A DNA stretch of 5,877 nucleotides from Acidobacteriaceae bacterium (GCA_003154055.1 PMCH01000073.1:26319-32195); one strand, 5' to 3'. Positions 1 to 5,800 are shown, numbered from the stretch's first letter. Translations and numbers: made by a program. Notes: a model not told the origin generated them from the sequence alone.

Positions 1-251
1 ATCTTTTCGTAGATCGTGTCGAAATCGAGGATGTAGCCCTCCTTCGACGCGGGCCCCTTCAGCGGCCGATAGAACGCGCAGAAGGTGCAATATTCGGTGC
101 AGAAGTTCGTGTAATTAATATTGCGGTCAATGATGTAGGTAACGGTGCCTTCGGGATGGATCTTGCGACGCACCGCATCGGCCTCCATGCCGATTCCGAT
201 CAGGTCGTCGGACTGGAACAAGTCGAGGGCTTGCTGTTTGGTCAGGGTCAT
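1..251 (-). CDS. mqnC: Dehypoxanthine futalosine cyclase MqnC, N-terminal part (runs off the window)
   Basis: Only the first 83 codons are present; the gene continues past base 1. The predicted enzyme is a radical SAM protein that cyclises dehypoxanthine futalosine to cyclic dehypoxanthine futalosine in the futalosine route to menaquinone. The [4Fe-4S]/SAM cysteine motif C-x3-C-x2-C is seen at C51, C55 and C58, followed by AFYR. The preceding RNINYTN (residues 43-49) is typical of MqnC; the related aminofutalosine synthase MqnE usually has a different sequence there. The start is well fixed: on the minus strand an in-frame TGA lies eight codons before the ATG at 251, and no ATG, GTG or TTG lies between. 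No clear Shine-Dalgarno sequence is seen. The pathway partner mqnA lies on the same strand at 3176-4003, with two unrelated genes between. The family call is firm, although the C-terminal part cannot be inspected. Confidence 0.93.
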   Translation of the reverse strand, partial: MTLTKQQALDLFQSDDLIGIGMEADAVRRKIHPEGTVTYIIDRNINYTNFCTEYCTFCAFYRPLKGPASKEGYILDFDTIYEK

Positions 252-286
252 GGCCAGATCACGGGGAGATCACAAGGCTGAGTGAC

Positions 287-315
287 ATTCTAGCGGAACG
301 AGCGGCTGGCTCCAA
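287..315 (-). promoter_or_regulatory. Candidate sigma70-type promoter of mqnC
   Basis: On the minus strand a TAGAAT hexamer (292 down to 287, 5 of 6 to the -10 consensus) lies 17 nt downstream of TTGGAG (315 down to 310, only 3 of 6 to the -35 consensus). Transcription would begin near 280, giving a leader of about 29 nt before the ATG at 251. The -10 is convincing and the -35 is weak. The rest of the 252-476 spacer shows no strong inverted repeat or RNA element. Confidence 0.4.
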
Positions 316-423
316 CTTGGCAGGGTTCTCGGTAACGGCTTTTCTGCCCGCCCGAAGCCTGTGAAACGAACGAAATTCATGAAAATCCGACCAGACCAGC
401 GCGAACCCTGGAACCAACCCCGC

Positions 424-453
424 TTGTGAACCGTATCTGGCTCTACGTACAAT
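424..453 (+). promoter_or_regulatory. Candidate sigma70-type promoter of the S9 peptidase gene
   Basis: TTGTGA at 424-429 (4 of 6 to the -35 consensus) and TACAAT at 448-453 (5 of 6 to the -10 consensus) are separated by 18 nt. The predicted start near 460 leaves a short leader of roughly 17 nt that still contains the ribosome binding site GGAGGT at 466-471, five bases before the ATG at 477. This is read from the sequence only. Confidence 0.5.
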
Positions 454-476
454 TCTGCCGTTAGTGGAGGTGGTCG

Positions 477-2408
477 ATGAAACGACTGGCCCTTTGTGCT
501 GTTGCACTATTCCTTCTGCTTGCCCCGAGCGCATTTGCCCAAGCGCAGACCTCTTTGATTCCGCGCAGCGTGCTCTTCGGAAATCCTGAGCGCACATCCC
601 CGCAGATTTCCCCTGACGGCGCGATGCTGGCCTACCTCGCTCCGGATCAGGGCGTCCTGAACATCTGGGTGCGCACCCTGGGCAAGACGGACGATCGCGC
701 AGTCACCAACGACCGCAAGCGCGGAATCCGCAACCTGTTCTGGCAGTTTGACTCGAAGAACATTCTGTATGCCCAGGACCAGAACGGCGACGAGAACTGG
801 CGTGTCTATCAAACCAATGTTGCGACCAAACAGACGCGTGACCTCACGCCTTACGAAAAAGTACGCGCCGATATCGTCGGGGGCGAGGCTGCATACCCTG
901 ATTCTGTACTGATCCAGCTCAACAAGCGCGATCCAAAAGTCTTTGACATTTATCGGGTCAACTTGAAGACCGGTGAACTGACGCTCGACACCGAGAATCC
1001 GGGCGACGTTACCGGTTGGCAGCCCGATCACGATCTCCAGATACGAGCCGCGCAGGTGACCACGGACGATGGCGGCACCGTGATCCGGGTGCGTGACGGC
1101 GCAAAATCCCCGTGGCGCGAATTGATGAAGTGGGGCCCGGAAGAAACTCTGGGAAACATCTCCGGTTTCTCTCCGGACAACAAAGCGTTGTGGGTTCTTA
1201 CCTCGCTGGATGCCAATGCGGCCCGCCTGCTCTCGGTTGATATTGCCACGGGAAAGCGCACCGTGGTCGCCGAGGATCCGCAGTTTGACGTCTCTTTTGT
1301 GGTTACACACCCCAAGACCAACAAACTCCAGGCCGTGGTTTTCCTGCGCGAGCGGCGCGACTTCCAGATTCTCGACAAGGACCTGCAGCCGGATTTTGAC
1401 GCGCTCCGAAAAGTCCGCGAGGCCGATATCAGCGACATCAGCCGCGATCTGGCCGACGATAAGTGGATTGTCGCCTTCGAAGGCGACGATTCTCCCATCT
1501 ATTACTATCTCTACGATCGCGCCAGCAAAAAGGCCACCATGCTGTTCAGCAATCGTTCCGACCTGGAGAAATACAAACTCGCCAAGGTCAAGCCCATCGA
1601 ATACAAGGCCCGCGACGGCATGACCATCTACGGATACCTCACCACTCCGGCCGGGGCCGATCCCAAGAACCTGTCCATGGTGGTCTTTCCCCACGGCGGT
1701 CCCTGGGGGCGTGATCTATGGGGATACGATCCCTACGCGCAGTGGCTGGCCAATCGTGGCTATGCCGTCCTGCAACCGAACTTCCGCGCGTCCACCGGAT
1801 ACGGGAAACAGTACTTGAATGCTGGTGATCGTCAGTGGGCGGGAACGATGCACACCGATCTGCTCGATGCCAAGGACTGGGCCGTGAAGCAGGGCGTTGC
1901 CGATCCGGCAAAAGTCTGCATCATGGGCGGCAGCTACGGCGGATATGCAACCCTCGCCGGAGTCGCGTTCGCTCCCGACGCGTTTGCTTGCGGCGTGGAC
2001 ATCGTGGGGCCGTCGAACCTGAACACTCTACTGAAAACGATCCCGCCGTATTGGTCCACCATGCTGGCGGTGTTTCATAAGCGCATGGGCGAAGACGAAG
2101 CATTCCTGAAAACGCAGTCGCCACTTTTCAAGGCGGATCAAATTAAAGTGCCCTTGCTGATCGGACAAGGCGCGAACGATCCGCGGGTGAACAAAGCGGA
2201 AAGCGACCAGATCGTGGCCGCGATGCGCAAGAACAACAAGCCGGTCGTGTATTTCGTGTTTCCCGACGAAGGACATGGCTTCGCGCGTCCCGAGAACCGT
2301 ATGGCCTTTAATGCTGCTTCGGAAGAATTTCTGGCGAAGTATCTGGGCGGAAGATTTGAGCCTCCGACGGATGCGGAGAAGAAGCTGCTCGACAGCGTAA
2401 GACAGTAA
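477..2408 (+). CDS. Secreted S9-family serine peptidase (prolyl oligopeptidase / acylaminoacyl-peptidase type)
   Basis: This 643-residue protein has a Sec-type signal peptide: MKR, a hydrophobic core, then PSAFA with likely cleavage after A21. The mature protein is therefore expected in the periplasm or outside the cell, hydrolysing peptides. Residues from about 30 to 375 look like the beta-propeller that limits S9 enzymes to short peptides, with SPDG/WVRTL-type blade sequence near 45-70. The alpha/beta-hydrolase catalytic domain runs from about 380 to 625. It shows HGGPW at 406-410 (oxyanion region), the nucleophile motif GGSYGG with S486, D568 in GQGANDPRV, and H600 in DEGHGF, so the triad is complete. 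The start has a good GGAGGT ribosome binding site with 5-nt spacing. The gene appears monocistronic: a divergent promoter region lies upstream and a convergent gene downstream. The exact specificity (dipeptidyl peptidase, acylaminoacyl peptidase or other) cannot be read from the sequence. Confidence 0.93.
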   Translation: MKRLALCAVALFLLLAPSAFAQAQTSLIPRSVLFGNPERTSPQISPDGAMLAYLAPDQGVLNIWVRTLGKTDDRAVTNDRKRGIRNLFWQFDSKNILYAQDQNGDENWRVYQTNVATKQTRDLTPYEKVRADIVGGEAAYPDSVLIQLNKRDPKVFDIYRVNLKTGELTLDTENPGDVTGWQPDHDLQIRAAQVTTDDGGTVIRVRDGAKSPWRELMKWGPEETLGNISGFSPDNKALWVLTSLDANAARLLSVDIATGKRTVVAEDPQFDVSFVVTHPKTNKLQAVVFLRERRDFQILDKDLQPDFDALRKVREADISDISRDLADDKWIVAFEGDDSPIYYYLYDRASKKATMLFSNRSDLEKYKLAKVKPIEYKARDGMTIYGYLTTPAGADPKNLSMVVFPHGGPWGRDLWGYDPYAQWLANRGYAVLQPNFRASTGYGKQYLNAGDRQWAGTMHTDLLDAKDWAVKQGVADPAKVCIMGGSYGGYATLAGVAFAPDAFACGVDIVGPSNLNTLLKTIPPYWSTMLAVFHKRMGEDEAFLKTQSPLFKADQIKVPLLIGQGANDPRVNKAESDQIVAAMRKNNKPVVYFVFPDEGHGFARPENRMAFNAASEEFLAKYLGGRFEPPTDAEKKLLDSVRQ

Positions 2409-2427
2409 GAGACGCATGGTCCAACGA

Positions 2428-2448
2428 GCCGCCGGACCGTCAGGCGGC
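2428..2448. other. GC-rich hairpin at the convergent gene junction
   Basis: GCCGCC (2428-2433) and GGCGGC (2443-2448) form a 6-bp stem around a 9-nt loop. The stem spans the stop codon of the minus-strand VTT gene. A competing 5-bp stem, GGTCC (2418-2422) with GGACC (2434-2438), overlaps it. Neither has a T-run after it on either strand, so intrinsic termination is doubtful. It may be chance in GC-rich DNA. Confidence 0.25.
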
Positions 2449-3111
2449 ACGCACTTTCGGTTGAGGGCGGCGCGCTGCGCGTTGCCCTTTTTTCACCTGG
2501 AAGTACTTCACCAGCCCCACCACGCCACCCAGCACCGCCAAAACGATCACAATCGCGAGCACTGGCTTGTAATACTGAGCAAAAAAACGCACGATGTGCC
2601 GCCCGTAGTGGGCTCCGAGAAATGCGAACACCGTGAATCGCACACCGCGGCCCAGCGTCAGGGCCGCTAAGAATTTTTTCCGCGGGTACTGCATCGCTCC
2701 CGCGGCCACCAGGAACGGTACGATCGGAAAGGGCGGCGGCAGCAGCGCCGGGATCGCCACCGCTCCGAATCCCCAGCGCTCAAAGTTTCTGGAAACGTTC
2801 TCAGCCGTCCGCTTTGAAAACTTCCGCTCCAGCGCTTCCTTGCCGCCCTTCTGCGCCAGGTGATAGGTGACGTACCCGCCCAGAACCGCTCCCGCCGTGG
2901 CCATGATCGCGTAGTAAAACCAGATGTCCGGCCGGTGTGCCGCCAGCAGGATCGTAAGCACGTCCATGCTACCCGGCAGCGGAATGACGGAGTTGTCGGC
3001 CAGTCCGAGCAGAATCAGCCCGGGCCCACCCAGATGGATCAGCCACGTCAGCTTACTGTGCTTGGAAGCAAGGAGGACGACGGCGATACTGCGCATCCTT
3101 ATTAGAGTCAT
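2440..3111 (-). CDS. VTT-domain (DedA/SNARE-associated-like) inner-membrane protein
   Basis: This 223-residue multi-pass membrane protein belongs to the DedA/VTT superfamily. Family members are implicated in lipid scrambling or flipping and in envelope homeostasis; the substrate of this one is unknown. Hydrophobic segments lie near 22-38, 52-85, 115-140, 147-170 and 183-203. The N-terminal re-entrant region carries DNSVIPLPGSMD (39-50), with the acidic residues and prolines expected there. The second half-loop reads PALLPPPFPIVPF (121-133), the PPPFP version rather than the R-F-x-P-x-x-R version of classical DedA proteins, so it fits the YqaA-like branch better. The tail (207-223) is strongly basic, hence probably cytoplasmic. 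mqnA lies 64 nt upstream on the same strand with no clear terminator between, so co-transcription is possible. The start is uncertain: the ATG at 3111 has no good ribosome binding site, and a second ATG lies at 3096 (M6). Confidence 0.85.
   Translation of the reverse strand: MTLIRMRSIAVVLLASKHSKLTWLIHLGGPGLILLGLADNSVIPLPGSMDVLTILLAAHRPDIWFYYAIMATAGAVLGGYVTYHLAQKGGKEALERKFSKRTAENVSRNFERWGFGAVAIPALLPPPFPIVPFLVAAGAMQYPRKKFLAALTLGRGVRFTVFAFLGAHYGRHIVRFFAQYYKPVLAIVIVLAVLGGVVGLVKYFQVKKGQRAARRPQPKVRAA
2465..2493 (+). terminator. Rho-independent terminator candidate for the S9 peptidase gene, inside the convergent VTT gene
   Basis: On the plus strand, GGGC (2465-2468) pairs with GCCC (2484-2487). 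Two G-U pairs, one C-G pair and further GC pairs between GCGC arms continue the stem to a small loop around 2476, and six T follow directly at 2488-2493. It begins 57 nt after the peptidase stop codon. The same bases on the minus strand encode the KKGQRAARR tail of the VTT protein. The upper stem must open to a loop of at least three to five bases, and the G-U pairs weaken it. Confidence 0.55.
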
Positions 3112-3175
3112 TGTCTACGCCCGCGGATGGCAACAATTAGTCAAGAAGTGTCAATGCCCGGCGTGCACAACGGCA

Positions 3176-4003
3176 TCAGGCTGCCGATTCCGCGCTTTCC
3201 AGAAACCGCAGTTCCGGTGCCCGGGGCAGCGCCCCAATCTCGGCCGCATGGCTGTAGAACAGCGCGAGCCCTTCCAGGCACGGCGGGTCGAGATAGTAGT
3301 GGATGTTCTCTGTGAGATACGAGCCAATGGTTGACGCCGGCAGGCTCAAACGGCGGCTCCACTCCCGAACAATCACTTGCAGATTGGTCGGGTCTAGCCC
3401 GTGGTCACGTGACACTTTGAATGCTTCGGCGATTGCGTTTGCGTTCCGTCCCGCGAGCGCCGCACGACGTATCGCCCAGAAGGCGAAAACAAATGACTTT
3501 CCCGTCCGTGCAATCCACTCTTCGGCCAGGTCGAGTGTGACGTACCTTGTCCGATCTACCTGCAAGGCAGGATCGCCAATCAGTAACGCAGCATCGCAAC
3601 CAGCCAGCATTGCGTCGAGCTCTGGCGGCATCGGAAGGTACTCTCTCTCGCCTCCGAGCCATTTTGCGAACAGAACTTTGGTCAATGCAACGGATGTCAT
3701 CGAAGAAGTATCAAGCGCGACGGTCCGCACTTCGGCGACGGGAACTTTGCTTACTAGCAGGATGGACCGCACCTCGCGTCGCGCCGCGATCGCCACGTCC
3801 GGAACAATGACGAGGTCCGGAATGGTAGTGTAGGCGGCCGCCGGGATGATCCCAATGTCCGCCGATCCCTCCAACAGGGCTTGCGCGCAGCCGGAAGGGA
3901 TGGTGTAGGAAAGTTCAAATTCTGACCTGCTCCCATGCTCAAAATCCCACAGGAGCGGTGCAGTATTCAGATAAGAGATTGCCGAGATCTTCAACCGGAT
4001 CAT
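3176..4003 (-). CDS. mqnA: Chorismate dehydratase MqnA
   Basis: This 275-residue cytosolic enzyme of the MqnA/MqnD periplasmic-binding-protein-like fold is predicted to dehydrate chorismate to 3-[(1-carboxyvinyl)oxy]benzoate, the first step of the futalosine route to menaquinone. Visible hallmarks are the N-terminal ISYLNTAPL (residues 9-17), ADIGIIPAAAY (48-58), DTSSMTSVAL (98-107) and ALLIGDPAL (139-147). I recall many homologues having Arg where M102 stands in the S-x-T-S segment; this is from memory and unchecked. SYLNTAPL favours MqnA over MqnD, and the length is normal for MqnA. The ATG at 4003 lets the protein begin just before the first beta strand, as usual. No Shine-Dalgarno sequence precedes it, and a -10-like TAGAAT ends only 10 nt upstream. 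The VTT gene follows 64 nt downstream on the same strand, and dprA diverges 78 bp away. Confidence 0.93.
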   Translation of the reverse strand: MIRLKISAISYLNTAPLLWDFEHGSRSEFELSYTIPSGCAQALLEGSADIGIIPAAAYTTIPDLVIVPDVAIAARREVRSILLVSKVPVAEVRTVALDTSSMTSVALTKVLFAKWLGGEREYLPMPPELDAMLAGCDAALLIGDPALQVDRTRYVTLDLAEEWIARTGKSFVFAFWAIRRAALAGRNANAIAEAFKVSRDHGLDPTNLQVIVREWSRRLSLPASTIGSYLTENIHYYLDPPCLEGLALFYSHAAEIGALPRAPELRFLESAESAA

Positions 4004-4013
4004 TGCTTTGCGA

Positions 4014-4019
4014 ATTCTA
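4014..4019 (-). promoter_or_regulatory. Candidate -10 element of mqnA with almost no leader
   Basis: TAGAAT (4019 down to 4014, 5 of 6 to the consensus) ends 10 nt before the mqnA ATG at 4003, so transcription would start about 3-5 nt before the start codon. No acceptable -35 hexamer is present 16-18 nt upstream. The same hexamer is proposed for mqnC. Confidence 0.35.
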
Positions 4020-4043
4020 ACAAAAGTGGTGTGCGCGCCATCC

Positions 4044-4073
4044 TTGACAGTATTTCAAAACCGGGCCTAGAGT
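4044..4073 (+). promoter_or_regulatory. Candidate sigma70-type promoter of dprA
   Basis: A perfect -35 TTGACA (4044-4049) is separated by 18 nt from TAGAGT (4068-4073, 4 of 6 to the -10 consensus). The expected transcription start, 6-8 nt past the -10, falls at 4080-4082, essentially on the dprA ATG at 4082. The mRNA would then be leaderless or nearly so, which agrees with the lack of a Shine-Dalgarno sequence. Confidence 0.55.
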
Positions 4074-4081
4074 CCGGCCTG

Positions 4082-5248
4082 ATGCCAACCACCGCCGTTC
4101 CAACCGTAAACGCCCAATCCCAGCAGGCTTCCTGTTGGCTCGCTTTGGCCTTGACGCCGGGTCTGGGTCCGACTCGTGTCCGAAAACTGATCGAGCATTT
4201 CGGGAATCCGGAGAACGTCTTTCGCGCCAGCTTGACGGAATTGGAAGCGACCGGGATGCAGTCGGTTTCCGCGCAGTCGCTGGCAACTGGCAAGTCGCTG
4301 GAGTTAGCCCAGCAGCAGTGGGCGAAGGCTATTGAGGTGGGCGCGAAAATCATCACCCTGGGTGATCCCGAATACCCGCTGCGGCTCAAGGAAATCTACG
4401 ATCCGCCGGTCGTGCTCTTTGTCCGCGGCGATGTGGAAATACTCTCCCGGCCCGGCATCGCGGTGGTGGGCACGCGCCATCCGACGCCGTACGGCACCGG
4501 CATGGCAGAACGCCTCTCCACGGACCTGGTCGTGCACGGGCTGGTCATCATCAGCGGGATGGCGCGCGGCGTGGATTCGGCCGCCCATCGCGGTACCCTC
4601 GCCGCCAGGGGAAAGACAGTGGCCGTTTTCGGCACCGGCATTGACGTGATGTATCCCAAGGAGAATACGCGCCTCGCCGAACAGATTCTGGCCTTGGGCG
4701 GAGCGTTGATCTCGGAGTTTCCGATCGGTACGTTTGCGGCGCCGCAAAATTTTCCTATCCGCAACCGCATCATCAGCGGGATGTCCGTCGGAGTGCTGGT
4801 GGTGGAAGCGGCGGAATACAGTGGAACGCGCATCACGGCACGCTGCGCCCTCGAGCAGAATCGCGATGTGTATGCCGTGCCGGGTAACGTCACCAACAAA
4901 GGCTCCTGGGGCCCCAATACCCTGATCAAGCAGGGCGCGAAACTGGTGGCGACCTGGGAAGACGTTTGGGAAGACCTGCCCGCCGATGTCCAAGCGGCAC
5001 TGACTCCGGCGGCCAATGAATCGTCCGAGTCTCAGACCGCATCTCTATTCCCTGACGAAACCATTTCTCCCCACGAACGGAGGATTCTGTCCATGCTCAA
5101 GCCCGACGAGTCCACCCACATCGATGAACTGGTCGAACGCCTGGAGCCGGAGCTGTCCTCCTCCGAAATCTTCGCCGCGTTGTTCGAGCTGGAACTGAAC
5201 GGCAAGGTGAAGCAGTTGCCGGGGAAGAATTTTGTGAAAAGCTTTTAG
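4082..5248 (+). CDS. dprA: DNA-processing protein DprA (Smf)
   Basis: DprA is a cytosolic protein that binds incoming single-stranded DNA during natural transformation and loads RecA on it. The 388 residues show an N-terminal helix-hairpin-helix/SAM-like region (about 18-75, with LTPGLGPTRVRKL at 24-36). The DprA Rossmann-fold domain spans about 90-300, with DPEYP (95-99), VGTRHP (129-134), SGMARGVDSAAH (158-169), GTGID (184-188), FPIRNRIISG (224-233), EYSGTR (245-250) and PGN (267-269). A winged-helix domain follows at the C-terminus (about 330-385), after a short polar linker rich in Ser and Glu. All core motifs are intact. The reading frame is open back to an ATG at 3935, but that would overlap mqnA and adds 49 residues unlike DprA, so the ATG at 4082 is preferred. 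The stop codon TAG at 5246-5248 is also the start of a heptamer repeat array. topA lies downstream, beyond the inserted S23-like gene. Confidence 0.94.
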   Translation: MPTTAVPTVNAQSQQASCWLALALTPGLGPTRVRKLIEHFGNPENVFRASLTELEATGMQSVSAQSLATGKSLELAQQQWAKAIEVGAKIITLGDPEYPLRLKEIYDPPVVLFVRGDVEILSRPGIAVVGTRHPTPYGTGMAERLSTDLVVHGLVIISGMARGVDSAAHRGTLAARGKTVAVFGTGIDVMYPKENTRLAEQILALGGALISEFPIGTFAAPQNFPIRNRIISGMSVGVLVVEAAEYSGTRITARCALEQNRDVYAVPGNVTNKGSWGPNTLIKQGAKLVATWEDVWEDLPADVQAALTPAANESSESQTASLFPDETISPHERRILSMLKPDESTHIDELVERLEPELSSSEIFAALFELELNGKVKQLPGKNFVKSF

Positions 5249-5270
5249 CTCCTAGCTACTAGCTGCTGGC
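5246..5270 (+). repeat. Left heptamer array, unit TAGCTAC
   Basis: Three tandem 7-nt units are seen: TAGCTCC (5246-5252), TAGCTAC (5253-5259) and TAGCTGC (5260-5266), then a decayed TGGC. The first unit supplies the TAG stop codon of dprA. The array follows a 10-bp palindrome, AAAAGCTTTT (5237-5246), and is in inverted orientation relative to the right array. Confidence 0.75.
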
Positions 5271-5297
5271 AATCAAATACACGGAGGGAGAAGACGC

Positions 5298-5666
5298 ATG
5301 AAAGATTTCAAAGAGTTGAAAGTTTGGTCGAAAGCGCACGAACTGACCGTGCTCGTCTACGGTCTCACGCGGTCTTTCCCTAGGGATGAAATCTACGGCT
5401 TGACCTCTCAGGTCCGACGCTCGGCTGCGTCGGTCGGCGCAAATATTGCGGAAGGATGTGGAAGACATTCCGATGGAGAGTTGACTCGTTTCTTGCAGAT
5501 CGCCCGCGGCTCCGCCAGTGAGACCGAGTACCATCTTCTTCTCGCAAAGGATCTTGGATTCCTGTCCGAGGACGACTTCCGGAAAGCAGACCAGAAACTG
5601 ATTTATGTGCAAAGAATGTTGACCGCGCTCGTGCAGAGGGTCCAACCTGTGAAGCGGGCAATCTAG
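5298..5666 (+). CDS. Four-helix-bundle protein of the S23 / 23S rRNA intervening-sequence family
   Basis: This 122-residue protein has the usual length and pattern of the S23 family (four helix bundle, also called 23S_rRNA_IVP): FKELKVW (4-10), FPRDEIYGLTSQVRRSA (27-43), NIAEGCGR (49-56), ELTRFLQIARGSASETEYHLLLAKDLG (61-87) and a final amphipathic helix (about 91-113). Predicted helices are 5-26, 31-53, 58-86 and 91-113. Founding members are encoded inside intervening sequences of 23S rRNA genes; the biochemical role is unknown, and characterised relatives, including the DGR accessory protein Avd, form pentamers that bind nucleic acid. A strong ribosome binding site, GGAGG (5283-5287), lies 10 nt before the ATG. 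Inverted heptamer arrays flank the gene, which lies between dprA and topA rather than in rRNA. An Avd role is unlikely, since no reverse transcriptase or template repeat is in view. The family is clear; the function is not. Confidence 0.9.
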   Translation: MKDFKELKVWSKAHELTVLVYGLTRSFPRDEIYGLTSQVRRSAASVGANIAEGCGRHSDGELTRFLQIARGSASETEYHLLLAKDLGFLSEDDFRKADQKLIYVQRMLTALVQRVQPVKRAI

Positions 5667-5676
5667 ACTAGTTCGC

Positions 5677-5692
5677 GCAAAAAGGCTTTTGC
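5677..5692 (+). terminator. Weak A/T-rich hairpin after the S23-like gene
   Basis: GCAAAA (5677-5682) pairs with TTTTGC (5687-5692) around an AGGC loop, 10 nt after the stop codon. The stem has little GC and only TT follows before the heptamer array. It may terminate poorly in either direction; it is listed as a possibility. Confidence 0.3.
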
Positions 5693-5726
5693 TTGCTAGT
5701 AGCTAGAAGCTAGTAGCTAGTAGCTA
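5692..5726 (-). repeat. Right heptamer array, unit TAGCTAC on the minus strand
   Basis: Read on the minus strand, tandem 7-nt units run from 5726 down to 5692: TAGCTAC, TAGCTAC, TAGCTTC, TAGCTAC, then a decayed TAGCAAG. Because 7 is not a multiple of 3 and both strands of the unit contain TAG, the array carries stop codons in all six frames. It is the longer partner of the left array at 5246-5270. Nine CTAG tetramers fall between 5252 and 5766, while only about five occur in the other 5.2 kb. Confidence 0.8.
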
Positions 5727-5800
5727 ACGCCCCGCGCAGTTGTTGGCTTTCGTACATTCGTGCTAGCTTCAATTCCAATACCGCCCAACTGAGGAAACCA

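Larger units (their letters stand above)
5245..5727 (+). other. S23 gene cassette bounded by inverted heptamer arrays (intervening-sequence-like)
   Basis: The 483-bp segment begins with TTAGCTCCTAGCTACTAGC (5245-5263) and ends with GCTAGTAGCTAGTAGCTAA (5709-5727). These arms are complementary at 18 of 19 positions; the only mismatch is C5251 opposite T5721. The four-helix-bundle ORF lies between. A transcript could form a long-range stem enclosing the ORF, as in ORF-bearing intervening sequences of 23S rRNA genes. The segment lies in the dprA-topA interval, where many bacteria have no extra gene. No target-site duplication or transposase is visible. Whether it moves as a unit is inference. 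Confidence 0.4.

Noticed and set aside
259..597. A 112-codon minus-strand frame across the mqnC-S9 spacer
   Set aside because: Low-complexity, Arg/Ser-rich translation without a ribosome binding site; it overlaps the start of the peptidase gene and both promoter candidates.
507..1694. A 395-codon open frame on the minus strand opposite the S9 peptidase gene
   Set aside because: It lies wholly antisense to a clear peptidase gene, its translation shows no recognisable family motif, and long antisense frames are common opposite GC-rich genes.
3139..3154. TTGACA and TTGACT hexamers on the minus strand just upstream of the VTT gene
   Set aside because: Neither has a -10-like hexamer at 16-19 nt; the nearest (TAGACA at 3117-3112) is 21 nt from TTGACT and abuts the ATG.
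3171..3186. CGGCA / TGCCG hairpin at the mqnA stop codon
   Set aside because: The stem has only 5 bp and no T-run follows on the minus strand, so it is not a credible terminator.
3935..4081. A 49-residue upstream extension of dprA
   Set aside because: It would overlap the start of mqnA by 69 bp, contains the likely dprA promoter, and does not resemble DprA; the ATG at 4082 fits the family better.
4304..4993. A 229-codon open frame on the minus strand opposite dprA
   Set aside because: It is fully antisense to conserved DprA motifs with no recognisable domain, so it is a shadow of the GC-rich codon pattern.
5298..5666. The four-helix-bundle gene as an Avd accessory protein of a diversity-generating retroelement
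   Set aside because: No reverse transcriptase, template repeat or variable repeat is in the window, and the sequence has the plain S23 motif pattern.
5737..5791. CAGTTG ... CAACTG inverted pair upstream of topA
   Set aside because: Six-base arms 43 nt apart are expected by chance, and nothing else marks an operator.
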